Shown here piece by piece: positions 1 to 11,466 of a stretch of DNA of 30,738 nt. The notes under the pieces were generated by a model that worked only from the letters and a program-made list of their open reading frames with translations, had not been told where the DNA came from and did no database searches. The translations under genes and the position numbers were made by a program. Positions within the stretch are counted from its first letter, which is position 1; each line of letters starts with the position of its first letter. This stretch comes from Thermoleophilaceae bacterium (lineage in GTDB: Bacteria; Actinomycetota; Thermoleophilia; Solirubrobacterales; JACPNS01), in the NCBI GenBank assembly GCA_016463365.1, contig JAEMRJ010000014.1, positions 1 through 30,738 of the forward strand, given 5' to 3'.

Positions 1-4187
<4,187 letters not shown>

Positions 4188-4229
4188 TTAGCATTGAAGG
4201 CGGCGGAAATCGGCATTTTGGCCACCCGC

Positions 4230-4252
4230 AAACCCGCATGGTTATGCGGTTT
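4230..4252 (-). terminator. Hairpin between dciA and gyrB
   Basis: An inverted repeat (AAACCCGCAT, loop GGTT, ATGCGGTTT on the plus strand; one extra C bulges) begins about 20 bases after the dciA stop. In the direction of transcription it is not followed by a T-run, so it is at best a weak or factor-assisted terminator. It could instead be a processing or attenuation hairpin ahead of gyrB. Confidence 0.4.
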
Positions 4253-4273
4253 CTTACAGTTATGTGAACTTAT

Positions 4274-4582
4274 TTACCGGATTACGAATTTAAGCTCTGT
4301 CGGCGCTCCGCCCGGCAGCACTTTTTCGAGTTTTTTGAGCAGCTCGGGCTTCATCATTTCCAGCTCGTGCGCGACCATCGAATCAGTGCACGCAAAGGTC
4401 ACGACGCCGGCTCGTTCAGAGACCGGCACGGCCCATTTGGCCAGAGTCGGACCGACTGCCTCGGGCCACGCCGTCTGCACGCGCGCAATGCCCGTGGCAG
4501 GCTGCATTCCGGCCGTGATATCGGCGAGTGCTTCAGAGAGTGGTGAGAGGTCGCGGCGACGGTGCATCTGGTGGTAAGACAA
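4274..4582 (-). CDS. dciA: DUF721 / DciA-like helicase-loader family protein
   Basis: This small protein (up to 102 residues) sits between recF and gyrB, exactly where Actinobacteria carry a DUF721 gene (Rv0004 in M. tuberculosis). Family members of the DciA type help load the replicative helicase DnaB. The sequence shows the expected pattern: a leader, then RVQTAWPEAVGPTLAKWAVPV and a hydrophobic segment ending VLPGGAPTELKFVIR. The outermost start is a TTG at 4582, directly after the recF stop codon. An ATG at 4567 (MHRRRDLSPL) is equally possible, and neither has a convincing Shine-Dalgarno site. The family call rests on position and pattern, since the family diverges strongly. Confidence 0.85.
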   Translation of the reverse strand: MSYHQMHRRRDLSPLSEALADITAGMQPATGIARVQTAWPEAVGPTLAKWAVPVSERAGVVTFACTDSMVAHELEMMKPELLKKLEKVLPGGAPTELKFVIR

Positions 4583-5668
4583 TCACGTTGCTTCGGACAC
4601 GTCGCCGCCGGCCACCGCCAGAACCGCGTCGATCGGAGCCGCGGACGGTACATGCTCGATCTCCGTTGTCGTGATCAGAACCTGGCCGATTCCGGCGACG
4701 CGCTCGACGAGCAGTCGGCGGCGCGTCGCGTCAAGTTCGCTCATCACATCGTCAAGCAGAATCAGCGGCGCGCGGTCAGTGATCTCGGCGATCGCCTCGC
4801 ACTCGGCCAGCAGCAACGCGAGCAGCGAAATGCGCTGCTGACCCTGTGAGCCATAAGTGCGCACCTCGCGCCCCTGGTGCTTGATCACCAGCTCGTCGCG
4901 ATGCGGTCCGAACGTCGTGAATCCGCGCTGGCGGTCAGAGTCGCGGCGATCAGCGAGCGCGGCCACGTACGCCTCTTCATCCTCGGGATCGACATCGGCG
5001 ATCGTGCGATAGCGCAGAGTGGGTGCCGGCTCGAGTCCAAGTTCGTCGCCGATCGCAGCGAAGCGCGATTCGACGTTCGCGACGCCCTCGGCGCGATCCG
5101 CGATCAGGATGCGGCCGTACCTGGCAAGTTCGCGGTCCCAGACCTCCAGCTCTGCCCCACTGCTGCCTCGTGCAAGCAACGCGTTTCGCTGGGCGAGCGC
5201 CTCGGCATATGAGCGTCGGTTTGCGCGGCGGCCGGGCCAAAGCGCGGCGACGAACTGGTCGAGGTGTCCACGACGAACGCCGGGGGCTCCCTTGATCAGC
5301 TCCAGACGGTCGGGCATGAAAACAGCGGTCGGGGGGCGCCATTCGAACGGTTCAAGCGACTCAACAACTGCTCCGTCGGCGAAGTAGGTCTTTCCGTCCT
5401 TGCGGTCGATCGCAACTGCGATCGTGTGATCCTCACCCGGGGACGATCCTTCAACCTCAACTCGAGCGACGGGTTGGTCGAAACGCACCGCCTGAGCGTC
5501 GATCCGAGTGCGACACGATCGCCCGACACAACCTACGAAACAGGCTTCAAGCAGATTGGTCTTGCCGGCGCCATTGTCACCGGTCACGACCGTCACGCGT
5601 TCGCCCAGCGAAACAAGCGCTCGCTCATAGCTGCGGAAGTTCCGAACGCTGAGTGTCTTAACAATCAC
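4583..5668 (-). CDS. recF: DNA replication and repair protein RecF
   Basis: RecF is an SMC-like ATPase that helps load RecA at gaps through the RecFOR pathway. The 361-residue product opens with the typical MIVKTLSVRNFRSYERA. It carries Walker A GDNGAGKT at residues 30-37, the ABC signature in YGSQGQQRISLLALLLAE, and Walker B with D-loop in APLILLDDVMSELD. The length is normal for the family. The start is GTG at 5668, 25 bases after the dnaN stop, with only weak ribosome-binding sequence upstream. The gene lies in the dnaA-dnaN-recF-dciA-gyrBA order and its stop abuts dciA. Confidence 0.97.
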   Translation of the reverse strand: MIVKTLSVRNFRSYERALVSLGERVTVVTGDNGAGKTNLLEACFVGCVGRSCRTRIDAQAVRFDQPVARVEVEGSSPGEDHTIAVAIDRKDGKTYFADGAVVESLEPFEWRPPTAVFMPDRLELIKGAPGVRRGHLDQFVAALWPGRRANRRSYAEALAQRNALLARGSSGAELEVWDRELARYGRILIADRAEGVANVESRFAAIGDELGLEPAPTLRYRTIADVDPEDEEAYVAALADRRDSDRQRGFTTFGPHRDELVIKHQGREVRTYGSQGQQRISLLALLLAECEAIAEITDRAPLILLDDVMSELDATRRRLLVERVAGIGQVLITTTEIEHVPSAAPIDAVLAVAGGDVSEAT

Positions 5669-5693
5669 GCCTGGCCCACGCGGCCCGGGCAGA

Positions 5694-6794
5694 TCAGGTG
5701 TTCAGGCGGATCGGCATGACGAGGTACATGAACTCCTCGTCCTCGCCGGCGACGATCAGGCCGGGGCGAAATGCACTGATCAGCTTGAACTTTGCGCGCT
5801 CAGTGTGAGCGCTGTCCAAACCGTCGCGCAGGAAGTCCGGGTTGAAGCCGATCTCAAGCGCATCGCCAGAGAAGTCCGGTGCCGGGAGCGTCTCGCGTCC
5901 TTCACCGATGTCGGTGGTCTGAGCCGAAACCTCAAGTTCACCCTCAGACAGTGCAACCTTCAGCGGGGTGTTGCGCTGAGCAAGCAGGCTCACGCGCTTC
6001 ACAGCGTCGTGCAGTTCTGCCACATCGATGTCAAGAATGTGCTCGTAGCTGTCGGGCAGGAGCTGCTCGAAATCGGGAAACTGACCGTCGATCAACCTGG
6101 AGACGAGTAGAGCCTCGCCGGCCGAGAACGCAATCTGCCGCTCGGAGAGTGTGAGCTCGATCGTGTCGTGCCCGTCGGCGATGCGCGTGGCCTCCTGGAG
6201 CGCGCGTGCCGGCACGTTGGCTTCGATCTTCTGGGTGACCGGCGGGTCGATCCTGGTTGTGCGCACCGCGAGTCGGTAGGAGTCGGTGGCAACCGAACGC
6301 AATTTGTCGCCCTCGATCGAGAGCAGAATTCCCGTCAGGTGCGGGCGGGTCTCGTCGCGTGAAGCCGAGCGGGCGACCTGCTCGATCGTCTCAGAGAACT
6401 CACTGACCGGCAATGTGACCGTCGCGCCCTCGATCGGTTGCACGTCAGGGAAATCATTCGCAGCAAGCAGTCGCAGTTTGAATGCGGCACTTCCACAATC
6501 GAGCGCCAGCAGTCCGCCCTCTCCGACTACAAGCGAGACGTCACCGGCCGGAAGCTGACGCGCCACGTCGGCGAGGAGTCGACCGGGGACGACGATCACA
6601 CCGCCGGACTCGACCTCGGCGGGGATCTTCGAACGGATCGAAATGTCGCCGTCAGTCGCAGTGAGGGTGAGTGTTCCTGTCTCGGCCTGCAGCTGGATGC
6701 CGGCGAGCGCAGGGATGATTGAACGTGTCGACACCGCGCGGCCGACAGCAGCGAGCGCATCGACGAAAATCGCGCGATCGACATTCAGTCTCAG
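5694..6794 (-). CDS. dnaN: DNA polymerase III sliding clamp (beta subunit)
   Basis: DnaN forms the ring clamp that tethers DNA polymerase III to the template. The C-terminus FMYLVMPIRLNT and internal DSYRLAVRTT are family hallmarks. The reading frame is open up to a TTG at 6863, giving 389 residues, but the first 23 codons are AT-rich, rich in Ser/Gln/Asn and unlike neighbouring codon use. The family start (MKFTVERE in E. coli) aligns at LRLNVDRA. That point is a CTG at 6794 with GAAGGA ending nine bases upstream, and it yields 366 residues, the length of E. coli DnaN. I therefore give 6794 as the start. Alternatives are TTG at 6818 or TTG at 6863. Gene identity is certain; the start is an inference. 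Confidence 0.95.
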   Translation of the reverse strand: MRLNVDRAIFVDALAAVGRAVSTRSIIPALAGIQLQAETGTLTLTATDGDISIRSKIPAEVESGGVIVVPGRLLADVARQLPAGDVSLVVGEGGLLALDCGSAAFKLRLLAANDFPDVQPIEGATVTLPVSEFSETIEQVARSASRDETRPHLTGILLSIEGDKLRSVATDSYRLAVRTTRIDPPVTQKIEANVPARALQEATRIADGHDTIELTLSERQIAFSAGEALLVSRLIDGQFPDFEQLLPDSYEHILDIDVAELHDAVKRVSLLAQRNTPLKVALSEGELEVSAQTTDIGEGRETLPAPDFSGDALEIGFNPDFLRDGLDSAHTERAKFKLISAFRPGLIVAGEDEEFMYLVMPIRLNT

Positions 6795-6970
6795 ACCAGA
6801 TGATCCTTCAGGATTCAAGTTGTTTGATTCTTGTTGGTGTTGGTATGTGGAAGATGTTGACAACTGTGCAAACCCGCTCGGGAACTGCGATTGCTCAGAT
6901 CTGTTCAGATTGATTCGTCCAGCGGTCGTCGGTCACCGTGGATAACTGCCTTGAGACTATCCACAACATC
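6795..6970. other. Candidate replication origin (oriC) region
   Basis: This stretch between and across the dnaA stop and the dnaN start holds four DnaA-box-like nonamers. They are 6846-6854 (7 of 9), 6855-6863 (8 of 9 to the actinobacterial TTGTCCACA), 6937-6945 (8 of 9 to TTATCCACA) and 6957-6965 (8 of 9, opposite orientation). The last two lie in the 3' coding end of dnaA. Bases 6801-6860 contain about 38% GC by my count, far below the surroundings. Many Actinobacteria have oriC between dnaA and dnaN. The gap is short, so this may be only part of the origin. Confidence 0.4.
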
Positions 6971-8272
6971 GGCAGCAGCAGGATCGTTTCGGTGCGCTGC
7001 TCTGACCTTGTCGCGCGCGTGCATGACTGTGGAGTGGTCACGACCGAATGCCGCGGCGATCGCAGGCAGGGACTGGCCGCTGTGCTCACACGAGAGGTAC
7101 ATCGCAATCTGACGCGGGCCCGTGATGCGGCGGCTGCGGTCGGGGCTGAGTAACTCTTCGATAGAGAGTTCGAAGTGATCGGCGACGGCGGTCTGGATGT
7201 CCGGAATTGAGACCTCTGGCCGGTGGTGTTCGGTGCATGTGCCCGCCGCGTGCGGGTGAAGTGAGTCGAGCAGCTCGTCGACGAGCTCGGTTGTGACCGG
7301 CTCATCGCGCATCGACGCGAAGGCGCTGACACGGATGAGCGCGCCCTCGAGTGAGCGGACGTTTGTGGGAACGCGCGCAGCGATGCGGTCCAGCGCAAGG
7401 TCGTCGTCGACCGGGATGTTGTCCACGCGGACGCGCTTGCGCAGAATCGCGCTGCGCAGGCGGTCGTCGGGTTTCTCGATCTCAACCACAAGACCGGATT
7501 CAAAGCGCTCACGCAGGCGGTCGGCAAGCTGATCGAGCTGGCGCGGGGTGCGGTCACAGGTGATGACGAGCTGGCGGCCTGCCTCGTGCAGGTGATTGAA
7601 CGTGTGAAAGAACTCTTCTTCGGTCTTGACTTTGTTCTGGAGGAACTGCACGTCGTCGATCAACAACACGTCACTGCGGCGCAGATCCTCCTTGAAGTCC
7701 TGGATCGTGTCGTTGCGCAGGACACTGCGAAAGATCGCGGCGAAATTCTCGGCAGTCAGATAACGGACCTGAATCTCTGGAGCCCGATGGCGCAGGTAGT
7801 TGCCGATCGCATGGGCAAGGTGTGTCTTGCCAACACCGGGTGCGCCGTAGATGAACAGTGGATTGAAGGCCTGCGCGGGCTGCTCGGCGACCGCAAGCGC
7901 AGCGGCGTGGCCGATGTGGTTGGATCCGCCGATCACGAACTGCTCAAAGCTGTAGCGCGGATTGAGCGGTGAGGTGTGCCATTCGGATGAGCTCTGATCG
8001 GGGGCCGCCATCCCGCTCTGGGACGGGATCTCCGCCTCCGAAACGAACGCGACGCGCAGCTCTGCTCCGAGCGCGGCCTGGGCGCACCTGGTGAGCACTC
8101 GTCCATAGCGAAGATCGACCCAGCTGCGGGCGCGGTCAGATCCGGTGAGGTACAAGACACCATCGTTCAGCGCGGCGGGAGTCAATTGGCTCAGCCAGAT
8201 GTCTGCGACATCGTCGGAGATGTCGCGCCTGAAAATGGCATCAGTTTTTGACCAGAGCTGGTCGATCTGCAT
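6905..8272 (-). CDS. dnaA: Chromosomal replication initiator protein DnaA
   Basis: DnaA binds DnaA boxes at the origin, opens the duplex and recruits the helicase. The 455-residue product has an N-terminal oligomerisation domain and a short linker around residues 82-103. The AAA+ domain has Walker A GAPGVGKT (143-150) and Walker [11 protein letters not shown] (201-210). The C-terminal DNA-binding domain has the DnaA signature around [10 protein letters not shown] (412-419). The ATG at 8272 fits family starts ([14 protein letters not shown]). The gene is divergent from rpmH and heads the leftward replication block. Its 3' end contains two DnaA-box-like sequences that may belong to the origin. 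Confidence 0.98.
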   Translation of the reverse strand: MQIDQLWSKTDAIFRRDISDDVADIWLSQLTPAALNDGVLYLTGSDRARSWVDLRYGRVLTRCAQAALGAELRVAFVSEAEIPSQSGMAAPDQSSSEWHTSPLNPRYSFEQFVIGGSNHIGHAAALAVAEQPAQAFNPLFIYGAPGVGKTHLAHAIGNYLRHRAPEIQVRYLTAENFAAIFRSVLRNDTIQDFKEDLRRSDVLLIDDVQFLQNKVKTEEEFFHTFNHLHEAGRQLVITCDRTPRQLDQLADRLRERFESGLVVEIEKPDDRLRSAILRKRVRVDNIPVDDDLALDRIAARVPTNVRSLEGALIRVSAFASMRDEPVTTELVDELLDSLHPHAAGTCTEHHRPEVSIPDIQTAVADHFELSIEELLSPDRSRRITGPRQIAMYLSCEHSGQSLPAIAAAFGRDHSTVMHARDKVRAAHRNDPAAADVVDSLKAVIHGDRRPLDESI

Positions 8273-8361
8273 TGCAGACTCCGGGCCGAGAGATCCGGCG
8301 GGTCGAGATATTCAAGAGAGTCGGTGCGCGAAATCGTGCGTCTTCTTGCACCGTGATTCGG

Positions 8362-8390
8362 ACTATAACCAAGGCCCTGCCGGACGCGAA
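8362..8390 (-). promoter_or_regulatory. Possible dnaA promoter
   Basis: A TATAGT hexamer on the minus strand (8367-8362) lies about 90 bases before the dnaA ATG. The hexamer 17 bases further upstream is TTCGCG, a poor -35. The -10 is the best one in this divergent region, but the assignment is by eye only. The rest of 8273-8508 shows just one weak DnaA-box-like sequence, TTGTCCGCC. Confidence 0.35.
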
Positions 8391-8470
8391 CAGGCTTGGA
8401 CGGCGAACGTCGCAAAGTCGCACAAAAACGTTTTTCTTGTCCGCCGATCGATGTTGTAAACGGCAGTCTC

Positions 8471-8476
8471 TACAAT
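8471..8476 (+). promoter_or_regulatory. Possible rpmH operon -10 element
   Basis: TACAAT lies 32 bases before the rpmH ATG, leaving a short leader with AGGGA (8499-8503) as ribosome-binding site. No good TTGACA-like hexamer stands at 16-18 bases upstream. Confidence 0.4.
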
Positions 8477-8508
8477 CCCGGCTTCAAGACTTCTCATCAG
8501 GGACTTTT

Positions 8509-8643
8509 ATGAAGCGCACTTATCAGCCAAAGAAACGCAAACGCGCCCGTACTCACGGGTTTCGTGCCCGCATGAGCAGCGCGGCCGGCCGCAACGTACT
8601 CAAGCGTCGCCGCGCCAAAGGTCGCAAGCGGCTCACGCCGTAG
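8509..8643 (+). CDS. rpmH: 50S ribosomal protein L34
   Basis: This 44-residue, strongly basic protein matches L34 from end to end: [20 protein letters not shown] at the start and KGRKRLTP at the end. L34 belongs to the large ribosomal subunit. The ATG at 8509 has AGGGA about six bases upstream. An open frame extends further upstream but is not needed. rpmH is divergent from dnaA and is followed two bases later by rnpA, the usual bacterial pair. Confidence 0.98.
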   Translation: MKRTYQPKKRKRARTHGFRARMSSAAGRNVLKRRRAKGRKRLTP

Positions 8644-8645
8644 CG

Positions 8646-9020
8646 ATGTCTGCTGCCTTGGCCAGCCCATCCCGCGGCAAGGGTAGGCGCCTTTCTCGCA
8701 GCACAGAGTTTCAGCGCGTCTACCGCCAGGGGCGGTCGAAGGCCAACCGCTACCTCGTGCTCTACTCCTTCGCCCGTGGCGACGGGGCTGACGAGGATTC
8801 GCGCTTCGGCGTCTCGGTCGGACGCAAGATCGGTAACGCCGTGATGCGCAACCGTGTCAAGCGTACGATTCGCGAGGCGCTCGATCAACTGGAGCCGGAC
8901 ATGGCCGACGGCCTAGACTACGTCGTGCTCGCGCGGGCCGACATCGTTGAACTTCTCGAACGAGACGGCATGCACGGAGTCAGAGATTCGCTTGCAGAGC
9001 TGATCACTGCCGGCCAGTAG
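8646..9020 (+). CDS. rnpA: Ribonuclease P protein component
   Basis: RnpA is the protein cofactor of RNase P, which trims tRNA 5' ends. The 124-residue product shows the hallmark RNR motif region GNAVMRNRVKRTIREAL, preceded by STEFQRVYRQGR and FGVSVGRKIG. The length is typical. It starts two bases after the rpmH stop and is followed by yidD, as in most bacteria. Confidence 0.97.
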   Translation: MSAALASPSRGKGRRLSRSTEFQRVYRQGRSKANRYLVLYSFARGDGADEDSRFGVSVGRKIGNAVMRNRVKRTIREALDQLEPDMADGLDYVVLARADIVELLERDGMHGVRDSLAELITAGQ

Positions 9021-9044
9021 CCACCCAGCCCCTTTTCCTCGTTC

Positions 9045-9374
9045 ATGACCTCGACCAGCACCAGCCAGAACTTCGGCGCGCGCCTGCGCAGGGCAGCCAC
9101 GCTGCCTTTCTTGCTGCCGGTTCTTGTCTACCGCAAGTTGATTTCGCCGTTCATCGCTCCACGCTGCCGCTATTACCCGAGTTGTTCGACCTACGCCGTG
9201 GACGCGCTGAAGGAGTACGGCCCGATCCGTGGATCGGTCCTGGCTGCATGGCGCGTGGTCCGCTGCAACCCGTTCAGCGACGGTGGATTCGACTATGTCG
9301 AGGATCAGAAGCTCTTCAAGCAGCACTCGCACGATTGTGATGAAAAGCACAAGCGTCACGGGGTTTCCGCATGA
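9045..9374 (+). CDS. yidD: Membrane protein insertion efficiency factor YidD
   Basis: YidD is a small membrane-associated protein that assists YidC-dependent insertion. The 109-residue product has the family core: YRKLISPF, then CRYYPSCSTYAVDALKEYG with its conserved cysteines, and WRVVRCNPFSDGGFDYV. The C-terminal tail is His-, Lys- and Asp-rich (KQHSHDCDEKHKRHG), a common but variable feature. Its stop overlaps the yidC start by four bases (ATGA), so the two are translationally coupled. Confidence 0.96.
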   Translation: MTSTSTSQNFGARLRRAATLPFLLPVLVYRKLISPFIAPRCRYYPSCSTYAVDALKEYGPIRGSVLAAWRVVRCNPFSDGGFDYVEDQKLFKQHSHDCDEKHKRHGVSA

Positions 9375-10198
9375 ACTACGTGATTCCCTACGCGAACATC
9401 ATCGAGGACATGGTCAAGCCGATCAGCGATCTGCTGGACGACGCTCTCCGTCAGTTTTTTGAGTGGGGCATTCCGTGGGGTTGGGGAATCATCCTGCTCA
9501 CGGTCATCGTCCGTCTGCTGCTCCTGCCGCTGACCTACAAGCAGGTCACGAGCATGCTGCACATGCAGCAGTATCAGCCGCAGATCAAGGAACTGAACGA
9601 GAAGTACAAGGACGATCCGCAGCGCAAGCAGCAGGAGTTGATGAAGTTCTTCAAGGAGCACGGGATCAACCCGCTGGCTTCCTGCTTCCCGTTGCTGCTG
9701 CAGATGCCGTTCTTCATCGCGATGTTCTACGCCCTGCGCGAGACCTCACTTCAGGCCGAGATGAACGCGACCGATCCGAGTTTCTTCTTCATTTCAAACC
9801 TGACCCAGGACCCCAAGGGTGCCGAGTTGGTGATTCTGTTGATTCTCTATGTCGGCTCTCAGCTCGGCTCGACCCTGGTGTCGCTCTCGACGGCGACCGA
9901 TCAGATGCAGCGCCGTCTCATGTTGGCCCTGCCCTTCATCTTTGTTCCCTTCATCATCCACTTCCCTGCCGGTCTGATTCTCTACTGGATCACGACAAAC
10001 TTCTGGACACTGGGGCAGTCATTCGTTGTCAAGTGGATGCGTATCCGACAAGGCGACCCAGTCCTGGTCGGCGCCAGCGACGATGAAGATGATGGATTGG
10101 TAACTTCCGGAGGCGCGGCGCTGGTCAAGAAAGAGCCGACCAAAGCACCGCCACCGCCGCCCCGGACCAAGAAGAAACGTTCTGGCCGCCGGCGCTGA
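9371..10198 (+). CDS. yidC: YidC/Oxa1 family membrane protein insertase
   Basis: YidC inserts membrane proteins, alone or with SecYEG. The 275-residue product is the short form without the large periplasmic domain of enterobacterial YidC. Visible features are a transmembrane segment with the conserved arginine (VIVRLLLLPLTYKQ), the cytoplasmic helical hairpin QPQIKELNEKYKDDPQRKQQ, and the core INPLASCFPLLLQMPFFIAMF. Later hydrophobic segments end with LILYWITTNFWTLGQ. The tail is acidic, then Pro-rich and basic (APPPPPRTKKKRSGRRR), suitable for ribosome contact. It overlaps yidD by four bases. Confidence 0.97.
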   Translation: MNYVIPYANIIEDMVKPISDLLDDALRQFFEWGIPWGWGIILLTVIVRLLLLPLTYKQVTSMLHMQQYQPQIKELNEKYKDDPQRKQQELMKFFKEHGINPLASCFPLLLQMPFFIAMFYALRETSLQAEMNATDPSFFFISNLTQDPKGAELVILLILYVGSQLGSTLVSLSTATDQMQRRLMLALPFIFVPFIIHFPAGLILYWITTNFWTLGQSFVVKWMRIRQGDPVLVGASDDEDDGLVTSGGAALVKKEPTKAPPPPPRTKKKRSGRRR

Positions 10199-10212
10199 AT
10201 CGGGAGAGATTG

Positions 10213-10713
10213 ATGACTGACACTGAGACAACAACTGAATCATCAGGCCGCGAGACGCTCCAGGCCGAGGTTGCCACGAGCACAGTTCGCGACATTCTCG
10301 CGGGCGCCGGGCTTGCGGCCGAGGTGTCCTACTCCCAGGAGGACGAGGACATCAACATCGAGGTGACCGGGGACGATCTGGGTTTTGCGATCGGTCGCCG
10401 TGCACAGACATTGGACGCGATCCAGCTGATTGCCTACCTCGTGAGCGCGAAGGCGGTGGATCCCGACGATCGCCGCCGTGTCTCGGTGGATATCGACGAG
10501 TACCGCGCAGCGCGCGAAGAGGAGCTGTTCGATCTCGCCGATCGCGCGGTTCGCGACGCGCTGGCGACGGGGCAGCCTGTCGAGCTGAAGCCGATGACTT
10601 CAAACGAGCGCCGTAGTGTGCATCACTATCTGATTGACAACGGCGACGTCGACACGCACAGCGTCGGTGAGGATCCCGACCGTCGAATCGTCGTCACTCC
10701 CGCCGGTTCCTGA
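10213..10713 (+). CDS. jag: Jag/KhpB-type KH-R3H RNA-binding protein
   Basis: This 166-residue protein combines a KH-like domain (roughly residues 45-95) with an R3H domain (roughly 100-160, ERRSVHHYLIDN). Relatives (KhpB, Jag, EloR) bind RNA and affect cell elongation and division. The N-terminal Jag_N domain of Firmicutes is absent, which is usual in Actinobacteria. The KH GxxG loop reads GRRA (61-64) rather than GRRG, a mild oddity. I chose the ATG at 10213 over an adjacent TTG; GGGAGAG lies just upstream. The gene follows yidC as in most genomes. Confidence 0.93.
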   Translation: MTDTETTTESSGRETLQAEVATSTVRDILAGAGLAAEVSYSQEDEDINIEVTGDDLGFAIGRRAQTLDAIQLIAYLVSAKAVDPDDRRRVSVDIDEYRAAREEELFDLADRAVRDALATGQPVELKPMTSNERRSVHHYLIDNGDVDTHSVGEDPDRRIVVTPAGS

Positions 10714-10726
10714 GCGTTTCACGTTT

Positions 10727-10732
10727 TACGCT
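10727..10732 (+). promoter_or_regulatory. Possible leaderless promoter of rsmG
   Basis: TACGCT lies seven bases before the rsmG ATG, with no Shine-Dalgarno site between. Transcription would start at or next to the ATG. No clear -35 is seen. Confidence 0.4.
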
Positions 10733-10739
10733 CCGCGTC

Positions 10740-11396
10740 ATGGAGCAGTCAAAGCTTGATCGCATTGCAGAATGGAGCGTCGACCTGGAGATCTCCGGGA
10801 CGGCGATCAAGTCTGCTGGTGAAGCGCACAAGATTCACGTGGCTGACAGTCTCGCGGGACTGGAGGTTCCGGCGGTGCAAGCGGCAAAGAGCATCGTTGA
10901 CATCGGCTCTGGTGCGGGTTTTCCCGGGCTGGTACTGGCCGTGATGCTTCCCGACGCTCAGATCACACTGGTTGACAGTGTCCGCAAGAAGATGGAGGCA
11001 GCGGGCAAGTTTGCTCGCGAACTCGAGCTCGAGAACGTGGAGTGCGTCTGGGGCAGAGCCGAGGAGATCGCTGCGCTCGGATCGCCGCATCGCGAGGCGT
11101 ACGACGTGGTTACAGCACGTGCCCTTGCCCAACTCGGAGTCCTGCTCGAATACTCCGCGCCGCTACTTCGTGAAAGCGGGCATCTCGTGGCATGGAAGGG
11201 TTTGCCTGAGCCCTCTGAGCTTGCGGCAGCCCGGGCAGCTGCCGAGATTCTTGGCTTCGAGACCGGCCAGCTGACCGAAACCAAGCCGTTCAAAGGCTCC
11301 CGCACCCGTCATTTCTACGTCGCAAGGAAGATTCGACCGACTGACGAGCGTTTTCCACGCAGAGCTGGTGTCGCGCTGAAAAAACCACTCGCGTAG
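10740..11396 (+). CDS. rsmG: 16S rRNA (guanine-N7)-methyltransferase RsmG (GidB)
   Basis: RsmG methylates N7 of G527 (E. coli numbering) in 16S rRNA; loss gives low-level streptomycin resistance in several bacteria. The 218-residue product has an N-terminal helical part with KIHVADSLAGL, the S-adenosylmethionine motif VDIGSGAGFPGLVLAV, the acidic site TLVDSVRKK, and DVVTARALAQL. These are the RsmG landmarks and the length is typical. The gene sits between jag and parA, a conserved order. Confidence 0.96.
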   Translation: MEQSKLDRIAEWSVDLEISGTAIKSAGEAHKIHVADSLAGLEVPAVQAAKSIVDIGSGAGFPGLVLAVMLPDAQITLVDSVRKKMEAAGKFARELELENVECVWGRAEEIAALGSPHREAYDVVTARALAQLGVLLEYSAPLLRESGHLVAWKGLPEPSELAAARAAAEILGFETGQLTETKPFKGSRTRHFYVARKIRPTDERFPRRAGVALKKPLA

Positions 11397-11452
11397 TCGC
11401 AAACTCCGCGAAATACCGCGTCTGCGGACCTCGAAGGGTCCGAAATCGAGCG

Positions 11453-11458
11453 TAGGCT
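11453..11458 (+). promoter_or_regulatory. Possible leaderless promoter of parAB
   Basis: TAGGCT lies eight bases before the parA ATG and no ribosome-binding sequence follows it. An inverted repeat (CGGACC, six-base loop, GGTCCG at 11425-11442) occupies the place where a -35 would sit and could act as an operator or as the end of the rsmG transcript. Confidence 0.4.
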
Positions 11459-11466
11459 TCAGCCCG

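Noticed and set aside
8273..8508. Origin of replication in the dnaA-rpmH interval
   Set aside because: Only one weak DnaA-box-like sequence (TTGTCCGCC) is present; the dnaA-dnaN interval is a better candidate.
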